Shown here: one piece after another, positions 29,604 through 41,631 of the stretch | How the letters are laid out: each line of letters begins with the position of its first letter | Numbering within the stretch: position 1 is the stretch's first letter | NCBI GenBank assembly: GCA_020698575.1 | Contig: CM036255.1 | Span: 4,489,001 to 4,553,000, forward strand | Origin: Bostrychus sinensis | Taxonomy: Eukaryota > Chordata > Actinopteri > Gobiiformes > Eleotridae | Reading direction: 5' to 3' | Length of the DNA: 64,000 nt | Notes under the pieces: generated by a model | Databases searched by the model: none | Seen by the model: the letters and a program-made list of their open reading frames with translations, nothing else | Told to the model about the DNA's origin: nothing | Program-made: the position numbers and the translations under genes

Positions 29604-29880
29604 AAAGGTCCCCTATTCTGCTAAATTGACAGACCTGGAGTAGTATTTTGTGTCATTCACACAAGTTTGAGTAATCCTGTATGCAGAGGCGCTTCACGTT
29701 GCTAATAGCTGTGCTAATTAGCCATATTATCATGCTTTGTCACTCCCCCCACCGTTCAGTACAAGCACTCGGAGATTCTCCTCTCATGTCTGAACTGAGG
29801 CGGGGCCAAAAGGGCCTTGAAGCGACAGACACCTAATCCAAGTGTTTTCTGCAACCTGAAAGTAACAGCTGTCTAAAAGA
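29604..29880 (-). mobile_element. TIR element family A, copy 3 (truncated)
   Basis: The plus strand starts AAAGGTCCCCTATTCTGC, then GGAGTAGTATTTTGTGTCAT and AGTTTGAGTAATCCTGTATG, the reverse complement of the right part of family A. It then shares TCAGTACAAGCACTCGGAG and TTCTCCTCTCATGTCTGAAC with the copy at 56583, a segment absent from the shorter copies. Confidence 0.65.
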
Positions 29881-29968
29881 CATTGTCAATACATATGTAT
29901 TCTTTCCAAATTTATTTCAAAAAGCTTAAAAAAAAAGCATCTTATGTCTCTTTTGTGTCGTCTTTGTG

Positions 29969-29970
<2 letters not shown>

Positions 29971-30021
<51 letters not shown>
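29971..30021. repeat. (GT)n microsatellite
   Basis: About 25 uninterrupted TG units. Confidence 0.95.
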
Positions 30022-30022
<1 letters not shown>

Positions 30023-30079
30023 GGAGAATTGCCTGATTAAAGGTATTTTGCTAGTCTTCTTCCTTTTGTCAGTAGTCAT

Positions 30080-30600
30080 TTTGACATCCTGTGTCTTACG
30101 GCCAAATCTCTCTGTCCTGTGCTCTCCAGACTGCTTCTGCTGGTTCAGTCCAGTCCTCTCCTTTATGCCCTTTAGCTTTGATGTTGGGGGTCTCCCTCAT
30201 CCTTTTTCCTATTACCTTCCCTACGATCACGGTTTTCTCATCCTGCTTCATTGTGTGCCCGAAGAATCTTAATTTCCCTCAACTTTATACTCTCCCTGAG
30301 CATCAGTCTGCTCCTAATTCTGCTCAGAACCCAAATGTTAGTCCTCCTTTCAGTCTAAGGGATTCTAAGGATTCTTCTGTAACACCACATATCAAACGTG
30401 TCAACCCGCTTCTCTTCATCCTTTGTTATTGCCCATGACTGACTTGCAATGAGGAAGACAATGCTGCAGCAATCCTGATTTTAAGTCTATACTGATGCCT
30501 CTGCTCTTCCAGATGTTACCCATCTTTTGAACCACACTCTTGGCCATCCCCAGTTTTCTTCTAATCTCTGGTACACTGGATGTGATGCACATTTTGCTAG
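30080..30600 (-). pseudogene. LINE reverse transcriptase, C-terminal fragment
   Basis: On the minus strand the reading is IASQSWAITKDEEKRVDTFD, MWCYRRILRIP, then TERRTNIWVLSRIRSRLMLR and later GHxMRxD-like and WTExAEAVWRAQDRE-like segments over several frames. The pattern (FEMWCYRRxLRI, then RTN.VL) is found at the end of RTE/Nimb-like non-LTR retrotransposon polymerases. Stops and shifts make it a relic; upstream domains are absent. Confidence 0.6.
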
Positions 30601-30609
30601 TATATAGGG

Positions 30610-32424
30610 AAAATTAGATGAGAGAGGCCACATAAAACTACAGAAAAACTAGTGGCCAGCACATTTCAACTTTTACTATAAGCTTTGTCAAAAAAAATGT
30701 TTTAAGTCTAATCCTGCATGTAGAGTTGGGAATAAAGCAGTTACAATGGGTTTACTAAAAGTATAGAAGCAGGAATCATCCTCTGGTTTGGACATTTTCA
30801 ACATTTCATGAGCAATGTGGTGGGCATTCTTACTCAAGGTGAGCACAGAACTATGTCAATATCATGTAATCACGTCACAAGACCCTCTCATTAGTTAGTG
30901 CTCTGTGTCCTGTGCAGTCCTGAGTGGTTCCCGAGGCTCTGCTGCTCTGGTGGAGCTGTGTCCTCTCAGGCCACTTCTACAGCAGAAACACAGCAGTCAG
31001 TGGAAGTCCCCTGAGTCCACTGTAACACATCCCAACATGATCTGGTCCAACACAGTCTACTCCTCTCTACTGAAGTCTCTACTGAACTGAGTCTGCAGCA
31101 GAGTGTGACATAAAGCAGTATTATTCAGTCAAACAGAGCTGTGGTTAGACTGATCATGATTTTGTAAATACCATCGTCATGGCAACAGGGACGAGTTTTG
31201 TGGTCAAATTTGATTGTTTATAGAACAAATATCACAGACTGAGAGATGTCAGTAATATGAATATATCATGAATACAAACCGTATTAACATCTACTGCACT
31301 GTTTAAGACATGTTTAAATCACTTCTGACTCTCATTAGGAAACAGTGCTGCAGTGGAGCTAAAGCAGCAGAATCTGAGTCTCTCCTGCTTACTACGTACT
31401 GTTTCTCTCTTTCCTGCTTATGTTTGCTGCTCTTTGCGTGTTTAAACTACTGTCACTTCCTGGATTTGGTATGGAAGCCTGAATTATTGCTAAACATGCT
31501 TTTGCACTACATGCAAACCAGACTTTGGTCCAGACTGAGACCAACTCTTTTTGCCGAACCAAAGAGCAGCTGTTTGATCTGAACTACGGTCTGTGGGAGC
31601 TGTCACACCTGAGGATCTGGTCTGGACCAAACGGGAAAGTCCGAAGGTGAAGCACCCTGAGTCAAAAGCACACCATGACCAAAGGGGATAGGGCAAAATT
31701 TAAAACTATATATAATGTCTCACTACTATTATGGAGTAATAAAGCCTTGTTAAGTAAGTCATTAACAATAATTTCATAAATATATAGTTTTTGTACTTCA
31801 AATAATTCTGTGTTGGATCCTACATTCAGAAATATGGAGAGGGTGCTGCAGCTTGCATATCTTGATTAATGGCAAAATGGCCATCCACTATTTTTGAAGA
31901 GCAAGCCGCACTAAACTTGCAAAATAAAAATAAAAATAAAAATTTAAATAAAAAATAACGAGAAGCAGCTCTGCCAAGCCATAGGGTCCCTCACCTGAAA
32001 AAAAAAAAAAAACACCTAAAGGCCCAGATTTAGCTCAGTTGTATTAAAGGTTAACCCTTTCCTGAAAATTTCATCCAAATCAGGACATAGGTTTTTAAAT
32101 TATGCTGCTAAAAAACAAACAAACACACAGACAAAAAAACGCTGCTGAAAACATAACCTCCATCTTAGCGAAGGTAATAATAATCCCTATTATTACATTA
32201 TACATTACATTTTGAAAATTTTTAATGCTAAGCCAATGGCTCAAAAACTTGATTACATTATTGAAAAGTTATTACGTTATTGGCTTTATTACATTTAAAA
32301 TTGCCAAATTTATTACATTTTTGGCAAGTAATACATTATTCCATTATTCCATTATTCCAGAGGGCTTGCTGATTAGTCAGTGTTTCCTGAAGTGGGCGGG
32401 GGTTCATGGGAGAGGCGGAGGTTT
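30610..32424. other. No gene; low-complexity parts
   Basis: 31500-31680 holds GACTTTGGTCCAGACTGAG and GGTCTGGACCAAACGGGAAA, similar in flavour to family B or a related TIR element but with no ends that I can pair. 31920-31960 is (AAAAT)n-like. 32190-32350 repeats ATTACATTA and CCATTATT motifs. Nothing else is supported. Confidence 0.45.
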
Positions 32425-32560
32425 GTGGAACCAAGCATTCTGAGGCCTTAAAACAGCCATGCCAGAGAATACAGGATTACTCAAACGTGCGTGAATAGGG
32501 AGAAAGAGAGGAAAGATGATTTTGCAGAATATAACCCCTTTAATTGTGGAGAAGCCAAAT
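32425..32560 (+). mobile_element. TIR element family A, fragment
   Basis: Shares AATACAGGATTACTCAAACG and TGCGTGAATAGGGAG with the right part of the other copies. No terminus is preserved. Confidence 0.45.
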
Positions 32561-33224
32561 CCGTAATTGTGATGAAGCCATAATAGCACTTTCTATTCTA
32601 ATGGCCTTTATTATAAAACTCTATAATTTTTCTTCCACACGAGCAGTGACAGCAGCTCTCCCACTCGTTCTGTGACTGACGTCTTGTCATAGAGTCAGTG
32701 ACAGTGGACTGTTGACGGAGCAGTATGTCAGCTCACACATACCTGCTCCAATCACTTCATTTTCTTATCACATTAGTATCTGCCAGTCATAACCTGCAAT
32801 GTGTCCTATCACCTATGTAAGAAAAATGTTATTGTCCAGCTGCAGTGGACCCATTATTTAGACCAGGGGTAGGCAAGTTTGACTGCAGTTGGGTCAAATT
32901 GTTTTAGAACCACCATGTGGCAGGCCACATGAATGGACATACAGTTCTCTGTCATGGTAATGGTCATGGTCTGTCATAAAATATTTTATTAATATAAAAT
33001 AATAAAATATAAAATAATATAAAATTGAACATGCTAATATATGTTCATATAATATGTTCATATATAATATTGAATATTTCTATATTTAGCTTTGTGTATT
33101 ACCATTAAACTTATATTTTGATGTACTACTGCTAAGGTTAATAAACGCTTCAATATTAGTAATAATACTTTGATTTTATGTGATGTTTTTCTTCTTTCAC
33201 TCTAAGGTCACTCTACTCTTAGGT

Positions 33225-33577
33225 GCATTCTAAATATGGCACAAATAAGGAACATGCTACAAAGTTATCAGACCCAAGGTTGCAGGGGGGGGGGCTCCTA
33301 CGGCCTGTCAATGCGTGGGAAGACTCTGCAGAAACTGAGAACCTTTTGTGGCCCTGCCCTATGCACAAAAAGTTACTTGAAGCCAAGAAGATAATGCTAT
33401 ACAGAGATCGTCATATATCGTCATACATAATATAAAAACTGAGGACACTCCTCTCTCTAGGAGGGTGCTCATTCTGCTGACTGTAACCTTACCTGTGTTT
33501 TTACTGAATAAACCTTCTGACTTGAATACACTTCTGAATCATCGTCCTCTTTGATGCTTTCACCCAAAATGAACAAA
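33225..33577 (+). mobile_element. Possible solo LTR
   Basis: TATAAAAACTGAGGACACTC near 33432 and TGAATAAACCTTCTGACTTG near 33505, followed by ACCCAAAATGAACA, have the TATA box, polyadenylation signal and CA end expected of an LTR. There is no second copy, target duplication or internal region, and the left border is not visible, so the call is tentative. Confidence 0.35.
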
Positions 33578-34064
33578 TCCTTACAATAAATAAATGCCCT
33601 AAAAATAATAATTCATATATAAATCAAAACCTTAAAAATAAATAAATAACTCTGTCTAATCTCTAACTAACCTCTCTTATTACTTTGTCTCTCTGTCTTT
33701 AGACCCTGTTCTTCCTCACTGTAGACCTGTCCGGAGACCAGAGCTCAGTCTGGTCTGCCTCTGGACATGCTCTGACTGCTGATGTGGAAATCTGCTGTCT
33801 CCAAATCTGATCCTGTCTGTCTGGTGGAGGGGACAAGCACTCACCAAATGAGTTCTTTTGTAAAAATGTGACTGTGACAACCATGTTTTGGAGAAAAACA
33901 TAATCAGTGACTGGCATTAAAATATACAGACAAACATAAACCATCAGACCACATTTAAAGCTGATATGATAGAATACTGTTATCACTGATACTGTTATGA
34001 TGCAGGTTATGGGATGAAGGTGCAATATGTAATTTTTGCAATTCCAAAACTTTATAGTAGGGTG
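33578..34064. other. No recognised feature
   Basis: A 136-codon minus frame at 33699-34109 has no motif I recognise and partly overlaps the SINE fragment next to it. Confidence 0.5.
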
Positions 34065-34160
34065 AGCAGATTCACCCAACGACCGGAGGGTAGCCAGTTT
34101 GAATCTCACCCAATGCGCATACTGTTATTGTGTCTTTGAGCAAGACACTTCACCCACTCT
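34065..34160 (+). mobile_element. tRNA-derived SINE fragment
   Basis: GTGAGCAGATTCACCC, then GAGGGTAGCCAGTTTGAATC (B-box-like) and TGTCTTTGAGCAAGACACTT followed by CACCCACTC. The last element is shared with the SINE at 12401-12632 and its relatives. Confidence 0.55.
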
Positions 34161-35282
34161 GCCATGTTTTATCCCCATTGCTGATCATTGTTGCGCGAAA
34201 AGCAAGAGGTGGAGCTCATGAACTGTACAACTACTGTCTGTGCAGTTCAAAATCAATATAAAACTCTTTATTTATTTCATTCTTGGTGCAGTGTCTATCA
34301 ATAATATACAGTTTTGAAGTCTGCTACACCTTCTTTCCATTACAGTCACTCTCCCTAGTAAATAAAACATATGGCTGAATACAACATTATACAGTAATGC
34401 ACAAATATTCCCTAAAGCCCTTTAATGGTGCTGGTGCATTTTGAACACCATCATTACTCTTTGAAGTTGAATATATGCTAATATAAACATGGATACATCA
34501 TATCTGACACTTCTATGCATTTGTAAGAGGTCAGATTTATGCTGCTGCTGCTGCTGCTGCCAGTAAACAGCTTTAACAGTATTTCTTTATGTAGGTTGGA
34601 ACAGACAAAGCATGCTTGAGTTTCAGTATTTATCCTGTTCCTCTCCACTGTGGCTGCTCGAAGTTTTTTGCAGATAAAAAAAAGTCATGTCATGTTCGGT
34701 GTTAATTATGCTGCAAGTTAAGGACACTGAAAAGAAGCAAAATAACTATTCAGACCTTAGTTCATTTTGTATGCTTTTGGAGAGAGCAGCTTCTGGTCAA
34801 TTAAACGCTGTCTTTTCCAACTGGAAATGAGATGAGATTTACACAAATTTTGCTCTCTTGGGAAAATAGATTTTTGGCATTTAATGATGCATTTAGAGTT
34901 AGGGTAAGGCATTTTTTCCCTAGCATAGACATTAATTGTCTGTATCTAGTTATCACAATCTGAGATGGTATTTGCTGCTTCCATGCTGCCCACATTGTCT
35001 AGGAGCTTTTAGTTGTATTTAGTTTAATTTGGTTATTTAGTTTAGGTTTTGTCACATGCACAGTCATACATGTACTTTTGTGCCTGCATCAAATAGTAAA
35101 AAATAAAGTAGTACAATATCAGATAAAGTAGTATAATAGCAGAAATGGACCTGTTCATATTTTGTTAGCATTATGTCTGATATCTAAGCATTCAAAGAGC
35201 TCCACAGCAAAAAAATGGATTCCCAGCAAAAACCTTTTTTTTTTTTTTACCTTCCCCTTATGACTAGAGTTAAAATTATTGT
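34161..35282. other. No gene; one trinucleotide repeat
   Basis: A (GCT)7 run lies at 34541-34561. I see nothing else I can name. Confidence 0.55.
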
Positions 35283-35372
35283 AAAAGTTGGGATTTGAAC
35301 CCTAAACCTTCTGCAGGAAGTACAAAAGCTATATCAAAAAAGCTCTTCTAACTATTGGAGTTTAGTTGTACT
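35283..35372 (-). mobile_element. tRNA-derived SINE fragment
   Basis: The minus strand has TAGTTAGAAGAGC (A-box-like) and, 40 bases on, GGGTTCAAATCCC, a good B box. The tail is not recognisable. Confidence 0.45.
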
Positions 35373-37811
35373 GGTCACTAACTGGTCCAACAAAGACAGC
35401 AATGATGTAACCTCCTTTGAGCACCATTGCTGGTTACCCAATCAGATTGAGACCATGCTCTGTAAGAAAAGGGCTCTCTCATTTGGCCTGGCCTCTCCCG
35501 CCTCTGACGTCACACACCGCTACAGAAGCAGGGCAGTGACTGTGCAATTTGATGAAGTTGTGTGTTAGAGTTGTTATTTCTAAAGGCCTACATCCAGCAA
35601 CTTAAAGCATCAAGCCAGCAACTAAACTGTCATGTATGCCGGTAAGTAGCATTGCCAACTGTCCCAGATTGGCCAGGAAATACCATATTTTGTGTGTTTG
35701 TTATTTGTCAAGCAACAGAACAGCTGCAGTCCCGTTAGAAAATTAGAGTCTCAGTATTGTAGATAGAGTGATAGTCTATGTTCTCCAAATAACAGGCCGC
35801 AGACCAGAGACACATAATTAAAACACTGCTAAATATCACAAAAGTAGTTGTATTAGAAGTTATAAACTTCTAACACAGCCAACCCCAAGGTGGATTAACA
35901 TCGAGAAGAAGATGGAGAGACATCTTGTTTTATCAGTAATATCCAGTGCAATGTGTGTGGCTTTCACAAGATGCATGATACCACTTTATAGCAGTGAACT
36001 GAACATTAAAAACACCGTAATCCTTAAGTCAGGAACTAGAGTTGAAAATCTGCTGTTTTCAGAAGAGTGGTGAGATGTTTTTAAATCAAAAATGGTAAAT
36101 GCTTTTCTAACCTGTAAGCGTTGTAAAGAATGTTCACAAAAAATTTTACTTTAATAAAACCAGTAGTAAGATAAAGATATAATTATACACTACTACACTA
36201 CTACTATACAACTATGTAGGGCTTTATAATGACACATAAAAAAATAAAATATAAACACAAAAAATCTTTTGAATTACTTTCACAAAACTAATTACAGTAA
36301 CTATAATAGTAAAATACATACAGATGAAAAAAATACACGTTAAATATTTTACATGCTCAGACCTCGGCTGTGCAGTTTCCCTTAGTTGGGACTAAGTTGG
36401 CATCCATACCAGTAAGTGAAGTTTATTTTTTGGTAATTCATAAACAGCATTTACCGTACACCAGCACTAATTCTAACATTCAATTGTTTTAAGCACGCCA
36501 GCTCTGTCGTCCCTGTGCTTGGGATAAATGTACTTTTTATTATTGATAATGTCTTGACTGTGCTCCCTGCCTTCCCTTCTTTCTGTGCTGTCCTCTGTGA
36601 TGCCTAATGTGTACCTCCCATATTCACTTTTATTTTATGGTTTCTGATGTTTATTTATTATTATTTATTGTGTTTGTCCAGTCAGTTTAACGACCCTGTG
36701 ATGCCCTATAGTCCAGGTTGAATTTAGGTATTTATTTCCCTGGGTTTGCACCTGGAGTGGCGTTGTTGGACTGTATGCCATAATTGCTCCAAATCAGTGT
36801 TAGTATGGTGTAGGGAGTGAGCTTGATCCTATAGCCTCACTGCTTCTTTGCTTCGATTAACACAGTAAAAAATATCACATTTTTCCATGAACTTGTTTTT
36901 ATCATTGTCTCTCACCATAGACTTTTACTCCAGCCATGGTCTTTATGTGTGTTATCTGTCTGTCCTCTCAGTTTTCTTTCTCTTTCTCCCACACTACAGT
37001 AAATATACACGTAAAGCTTTTTAGAAAAAAAGTGAATTTATAGTGCTCTACACACTGAATAACCAGAATGGGTTGTACTCTGCGATATTATGCCACACAT
37101 TTTAAATCCCCGTCCTGGACCTTGCCTTTGTAAATGTTGTGTTTTGTAGTGTATGGAGGTGCAGAGGACGTCCTGAGTGACAGATACAGAAATGAGACGC
37201 TGCAGTGAGGATTCTCATTACTACTGCTGTCACTGCCTTCAATACTGCACCATCCTGCTCTTATACAACATTAACTCTATACTTCTCTGAGTTAAAGTGT
37301 CCAGGTTCATTTATGGACTATTACTGAGCTGCACAAATGTCTTAAATAAATTGGAAGCGTTTCAGGTTTGCTGTGTTACTCTCAGTCCACTGTGTTCTGG
37401 GGGCTCTGGTGTGTTGCTGTGGAGTGTTGATGTGTTACACAACTCCTCAGAGGATTAGGGATTGTTCTGCTAATCACTGCTGGGAACAGAAATCAGTTTC
37501 ATCATGCGAAAGTGTTCCATGATAGGATTGTGCTCATTAAAACGCTACAAAAATGTGTGTAGTTTATGTGACAGAAGGGTTAAGTGTGTTCAATAGGGCC
37601 AGACATGTTTTTGTGCGGAAACATTCTACTACTGCTGTGGCGTTTGCTGCTGCAGATCAAAAGTTTTATTCAAGCCACAGTTTGTTCCAGTCCCAAGCCC
37701 ATATTCATGAAGAGGACTGTTGCTTTAGCACCTCCTGAAAGGAAAATGAGCAGAGCTATTATAGTTCAACACAAGCTAAAGTTAAAGTGCTTTTTCTTGA
37801 CATTCAGCTCT
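35373..37811. other. No recognised feature
   Basis: AT-rich and without a repeat or gene that I can support over about 2.4 kb. The start of an open frame at 37584 runs into the minisatellite and is not a gene. Confidence 0.5.
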
Positions 37812-39510
37812 GCCCCATCACCACCTCAGCAGAAGAACCATCTCACTTTCCTCAATCACCACCTCAGCAGAAGAACCATCTCACTTTCCTCCATCACCAC
37901 CTCAGCAGAAGAAGCATCTCTCTCTTCTCTATCACCACCTCAGCAGAAGAACCATCTCACTTTCCTCCATCACCACCTCAGCAGAAGAAGCATCTCTCTC
38001 TTTTCCATCACCACCTGAGCAGAAGAACCATCTCACTTTCCTCCATCACCACCTCAGCAGAAGAAGCATCTCTCTCTTCTCCATCACCACCTGAGCAGAA
38101 GAACCATCTCACTTCCCTCCATCACCACCTCAGCAGAAGAACCATCTCTCTCTTCTCCATCACCACCTGAGCAGAAGAACCATCTCACTCTCCTTCATCA
38201 CCACCTCAGCAGAAGAACCATCTCACTTTCCTCCATCACCACCTCAGCAGAAGAAGCATCTCTCGCTTCTCTATCACCACCTGAGCAGAACAACCATCTC
38301 ACTTTCCTCCATCACCACCTCAGCAGAAGAAGCATCTCTCTCTTCTCTGTCACCACCTGAGCAGAAGAACCATCTCACTTTCCTTCATCACCACCTCAGT
38401 AGAAGAACCATCTCACTTTCCTCCATCACCACCTCAGTAGAAGAAGCATCTCTCGCTTCTCTATCACCACCTGAGCAGAACAACCATCTCACTTTCCTCC
38501 ATCACCACCTCAGCAGAAGAAGCATCTCTCTCTTCTCTGTCACCACCTCAGCAGAAGAACCATCTATTTTCCTCCTTCACCACCTCAGCAGCAGAACCAT
38601 CTCACTTTCCTCCATCACCACCTCAGCAGAAGAAGCATCTCTCTCTTCTCTGTCAGCACCTGAGCAGAAGAACCATCTCACTTTCCTCCATCACCACCTC
38701 AGCAAAAGAAGCATCTCTCTCTTCTCTGTCACCACCTGAGCAGAAGAACCATCTCACTTTCCTTCATCACCACCTCAGTAGAAGAACCATTTCACTTTCC
38801 TCCATCACCACCTCAGTAGAAGAAGCATCTCTCGCTTCTCTATCACCACCTGAGCAGAACAACCATCTCACTTTCCTCCATCACCACCTCAGCAGAAGAA
38901 GCATCTCTCTCTTCTCTGTCACCACCTCAGCAGAAGAACCATCTATTTTCCTCCTTCACCACCTCAGCAGCAGAACCATCTCACTTTCCTTCATCACCAC
39001 CTCAGCAGAAGAAGCATCTCTCTCTTCTCCATCACCACCTGAGCAGAAGAACCATCTACTTTCCTCCTTCACCACCTCAGCAGAAGAACCATCTCACTTT
39101 CCTCCATCACCACCTCAGCAGAAGAAGCATCTCTCTCTTCTCCATCACCACCTGAGCAGAAGAACCATCTCACTTTCCTTCATCACCACCTCAGCAAAAG
39201 AAGCATCTCTCTCTTCTCTGTCACCACCTCAGCAGCAGAACCATCTCACTTTCCTTCATCACCACCTCAGCAGAAGAAGCATCTCTCTCTTCTCCATCAC
39301 CACCTGAGCAGAAGAACCATCTCACTTTCCTCCATCACCACCTCAGCAGAAGAACCATCTCACTTTCCTCCATCACCACCTCAGCAGAAGAAGCATCTCT
39401 CTCTTCTCCATCACCACCTGAGCAGAAGAACCATCTCACTTTCCTCCATCACCACCTCAGCAGAAGAAGCATCTCTCTCTTCTCTATCACCTGCTCAGTA
39501 GTAGAACCAT
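37812..39510. repeat. 38-bp minisatellite with higher-order structure
   Basis: About 45 units of 38 bp built on CACCACCTCAGCAGAAGAA. Two main unit types differ after this core: type A continues CCATCTCACTTTCCTCCAT and type B GCATCTCTCTCTTCTCTAT. They mostly alternate, giving a 76-bp period. Rare variants recur in register: the CTCGCTTCT variant appears at about 38261, 38451 and 38830, that is 190 and 379 bp apart, about five and ten units. Because 38 is not a multiple of three, the open frames across it are a by-product and not coding. Confidence 0.95.
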
Positions 39511-39945
39511 CCCACTCTCCTTCATCACCACCTCAACAGCAGAACCCTCTCTCCTTTGTCCCATCACCATCACAACAGCAGAATTAACTCACTCTCTTCC
39601 CCTCATCACCACCCCTATAGTAGAACCATATCACTCTACTCCATTACCTCCTTAGCGGCAGAAAAAACATATTGTTTTTTTGTTTTTTGTATTGTTTTTA
39701 GGTGCAACACTCTTCCACCTCATCACCACCTCAGCAGCAGAACCACCTTGCTCTCCTTTGCCCCATCACTACCTCAGCAGCAGAACCATATTACTTTACT
39801 CCATTATCTCCCCAGTGGCAGAACAAACTTATTTAGCATTTTGTTGTTGTTGTTGTTGCTGTTTTGAGGTGCAACATTCCTCCACTCTATCACCACCTCA
39901 GCAGGAGAACCACCTCACTCTCCTCCACCCCATCATAAAAATGGA
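39511..39945. repeat. Degenerate edge of the 38-bp minisatellite
   Basis: The unit decays into shorter and longer pieces such as TCACCACCTCAACAGCAGAA and CACCACCCCTATAGTAGAA, with a (GTT)n run at about 39841-39857 inserted. This is the usual picture of a non-homogenised array edge. Confidence 0.8.
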
Positions 39946-40439
39946 GTAGGAAAGTAGTAAACTCTCACCATTACCACTATCTGTCGTAGTACACTGTTAC
40001 TAATTCAGAGACAGTCCCCATGCTTTCAAAGAGCACCTGCTTATGTCGTGTACCTAATTAGGTACTCACACAGCACTGCCACACACAAGTACATGCTTTT
40101 TATTTCTACTGCATATCTGCTTTGTAGTGTATATAATCATCTGCATGACAGCTTCTTTGTAGAGGCACTTGTTTGATGGTGCTTGTCAGAGTATTTTTGC
40201 TCCATGCAGCGTTCATGTTCACTAGTAATGTTGTTTTGCTGCAATTTAAGATGACTGACAGTTTTTGCAGTTGAATTGCTTTTGTTTTGTTCCTTTGTTC
40301 ATGTTTTCGCTGTTGTAGAAAATGTTAGATAACATGTAAAGCTTTGGTACAGATAGTGCACAATAGCATTTTTACCTTTTGGGTGCATTTTACTGGTTTT
40401 AAGACAATGGAAATCCTGTTGCATAATTTGGGCTTATTT
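39946..40439. other. No recognised feature
   Basis: Nothing supported. Confidence 0.5.
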
Positions 40440-40572
40440 TAGCTCTTTTTTTGTGATAGAGGATGTGTAGCTGGACAGAAAAAGGGTAGGGAGAGGATAA
40501 GAAACTGAGAAATAGACTCAAGCTAGATTCTAACCGGGATTGCTCATGTGCATATGCTCTATCAGGTAAACC
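40440..40572 (-). mobile_element. tRNA-derived SINE
   Basis: On the minus strand TGGTTTACCTGATAGAGCA is A-box-like and GGTTAGAATCTAG B-box-like, followed by CTCTCCCTACCCTTTTTCTG and TCCAGCTACACATCCTCTAT with CACAAAAAAAGAGC, a tail order known from fish SINEs. Confidence 0.55.
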
Positions 40573-40797
40573 ACAGAGGAGACCTTTTTTCTCAAACATC
40601 ATGATCATTATTCTTGTATCTGGTTCTGTCAGATCAAGGGCTTTTAAATCTGACTGTCATGTTGCTTTCAAATGGTGTCAGGTTTATCATATATACGAGT
40701 TTCCAACATGAAAGAGCACATTAACACCCAGCAAAGCCATTTGATCAAGTTGGGTTCGTCAGAATTCTAGAAGCAAAACGAATTGTCTTGTTTCAAT

Positions 40798-40975
40798 TCC
40801 ATTAAATTTAATTTATATAGCCCAATACAGAACATCTCCTGTCCTGTCCTTAGACGATCTTTTTTGGTAAGGAAAAACTAAAAGGAAAAAAAGGAGAAAT
40901 GGTAAAGAGAAACCTCAGGGAGAACAGTCATCACTGGGGAATTTGACAGCAGCCAGGCATTTGTAACAGTAGAGG
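40798..40975 (-). mobile_element. L2 LINE 3' UTR fragment
   Basis: The plus strand runs AATTTAATTTATATAGCCCA, CTCCTGTCCTGTCCTTAGAC, TTTTGGTAAGGAAAAACTAA and CAGTCATCACTGGG, the same order as 13401-13870 of the large L2 copy, with deletions. Confidence 0.7.
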
Positions 40976-41116
40976 GAAAAAGTTCTGATGTCGTTGGTGA
41001 GTTTGTTGTGAATGGTAAAAAATGTAAAATATTTTTTGGGGAAGGTTTTTCGTAAAAATAAAAATAAAATAAAAAACAGTTAAATTATTTGAGGTTTGAT
41101 AATATTATGGAAAGCT

Positions 41117-41564
41117 AGGTCCCATATTATGCTTTTTTCTGACTTTTTAAAATAATTGTGTACATCTTTGCATTAGTATTTCACATTTTATAACTTAATA
41201 TAATGTATATTTTTATAGAAAACAGCTTATTTTGAGGAGCTTTGGGGAGTTACTTTGACTTTGCAGTACGGTGTCTGTCGCCCCCTGCTGGCAATGGTGG
41301 CGGAATGGACAGAGCTTAAAATTGCTATTTAGCATGGCTGTTAGCAACATGATGCTAACAGACACATAAATGAGCTGATTGCATTGTAGAAACAGCAGTT
41401 TATGATTAGAAAGAGTCTGGTGATGGTGTGGGCCTTAGAAACTCGCAGGATCTTAAGATCTTCCAAAGAAAGAGACAGCATCAGCATGCACAATTACTCA
41501 AACATGAGAGAGAACAAAATAATACTGCAGGTATGTTTAAAGATTTTAGCATAATATGGGACCT
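41117..41564 (+). mobile_element. TIR element family A, best copy
   Basis: A 448-bp element with perfect 17-bp inverted ends, AGGTCCCATATTATGCT (41117-41133) and AGCATAATATGGGACCT (41548-41564). It holds no reading frame. Inside are TTTGCATTAGTATTTCACAT, CTGTCGCCCCCTGCTGGCAA and CTCAAACATGAGAGAGAAC. The flanks do not show a clear target duplication; the right side reads TTAAGG and other copies are preceded by TTAA, so a TA or TTAA target is possible. The autonomous partner is not in the window. Other copies: 5690, 20509/21752, 29604, 32425, 44600, 56583, 57705. Confidence 0.85.
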
Positions 41565-41631
41565 TTAAGGTACTGGTGGTAACAACTTCCAATGCATTTT
41601 GCTACATAATAAGAAGTCAGAAACAGATAAA

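Noticed and set aside
31490..31696. Third copy of TIR family B
   Set aside because: Internal words such as GGTCTGGACCAAACG are similar in style, but no paired ends or collinear match could be read.
32869..33010. hAT-type left end (CAGGGGTAGGCAAG)
   Set aside because: No right end or target duplication was found, so there is too little to call an element.
37584..38170. Open frames of 144 and 127 codons rich in HHHLSRR
   Set aside because: They are the 38-bp minisatellite read in different frames; the unit length is not a multiple of three.
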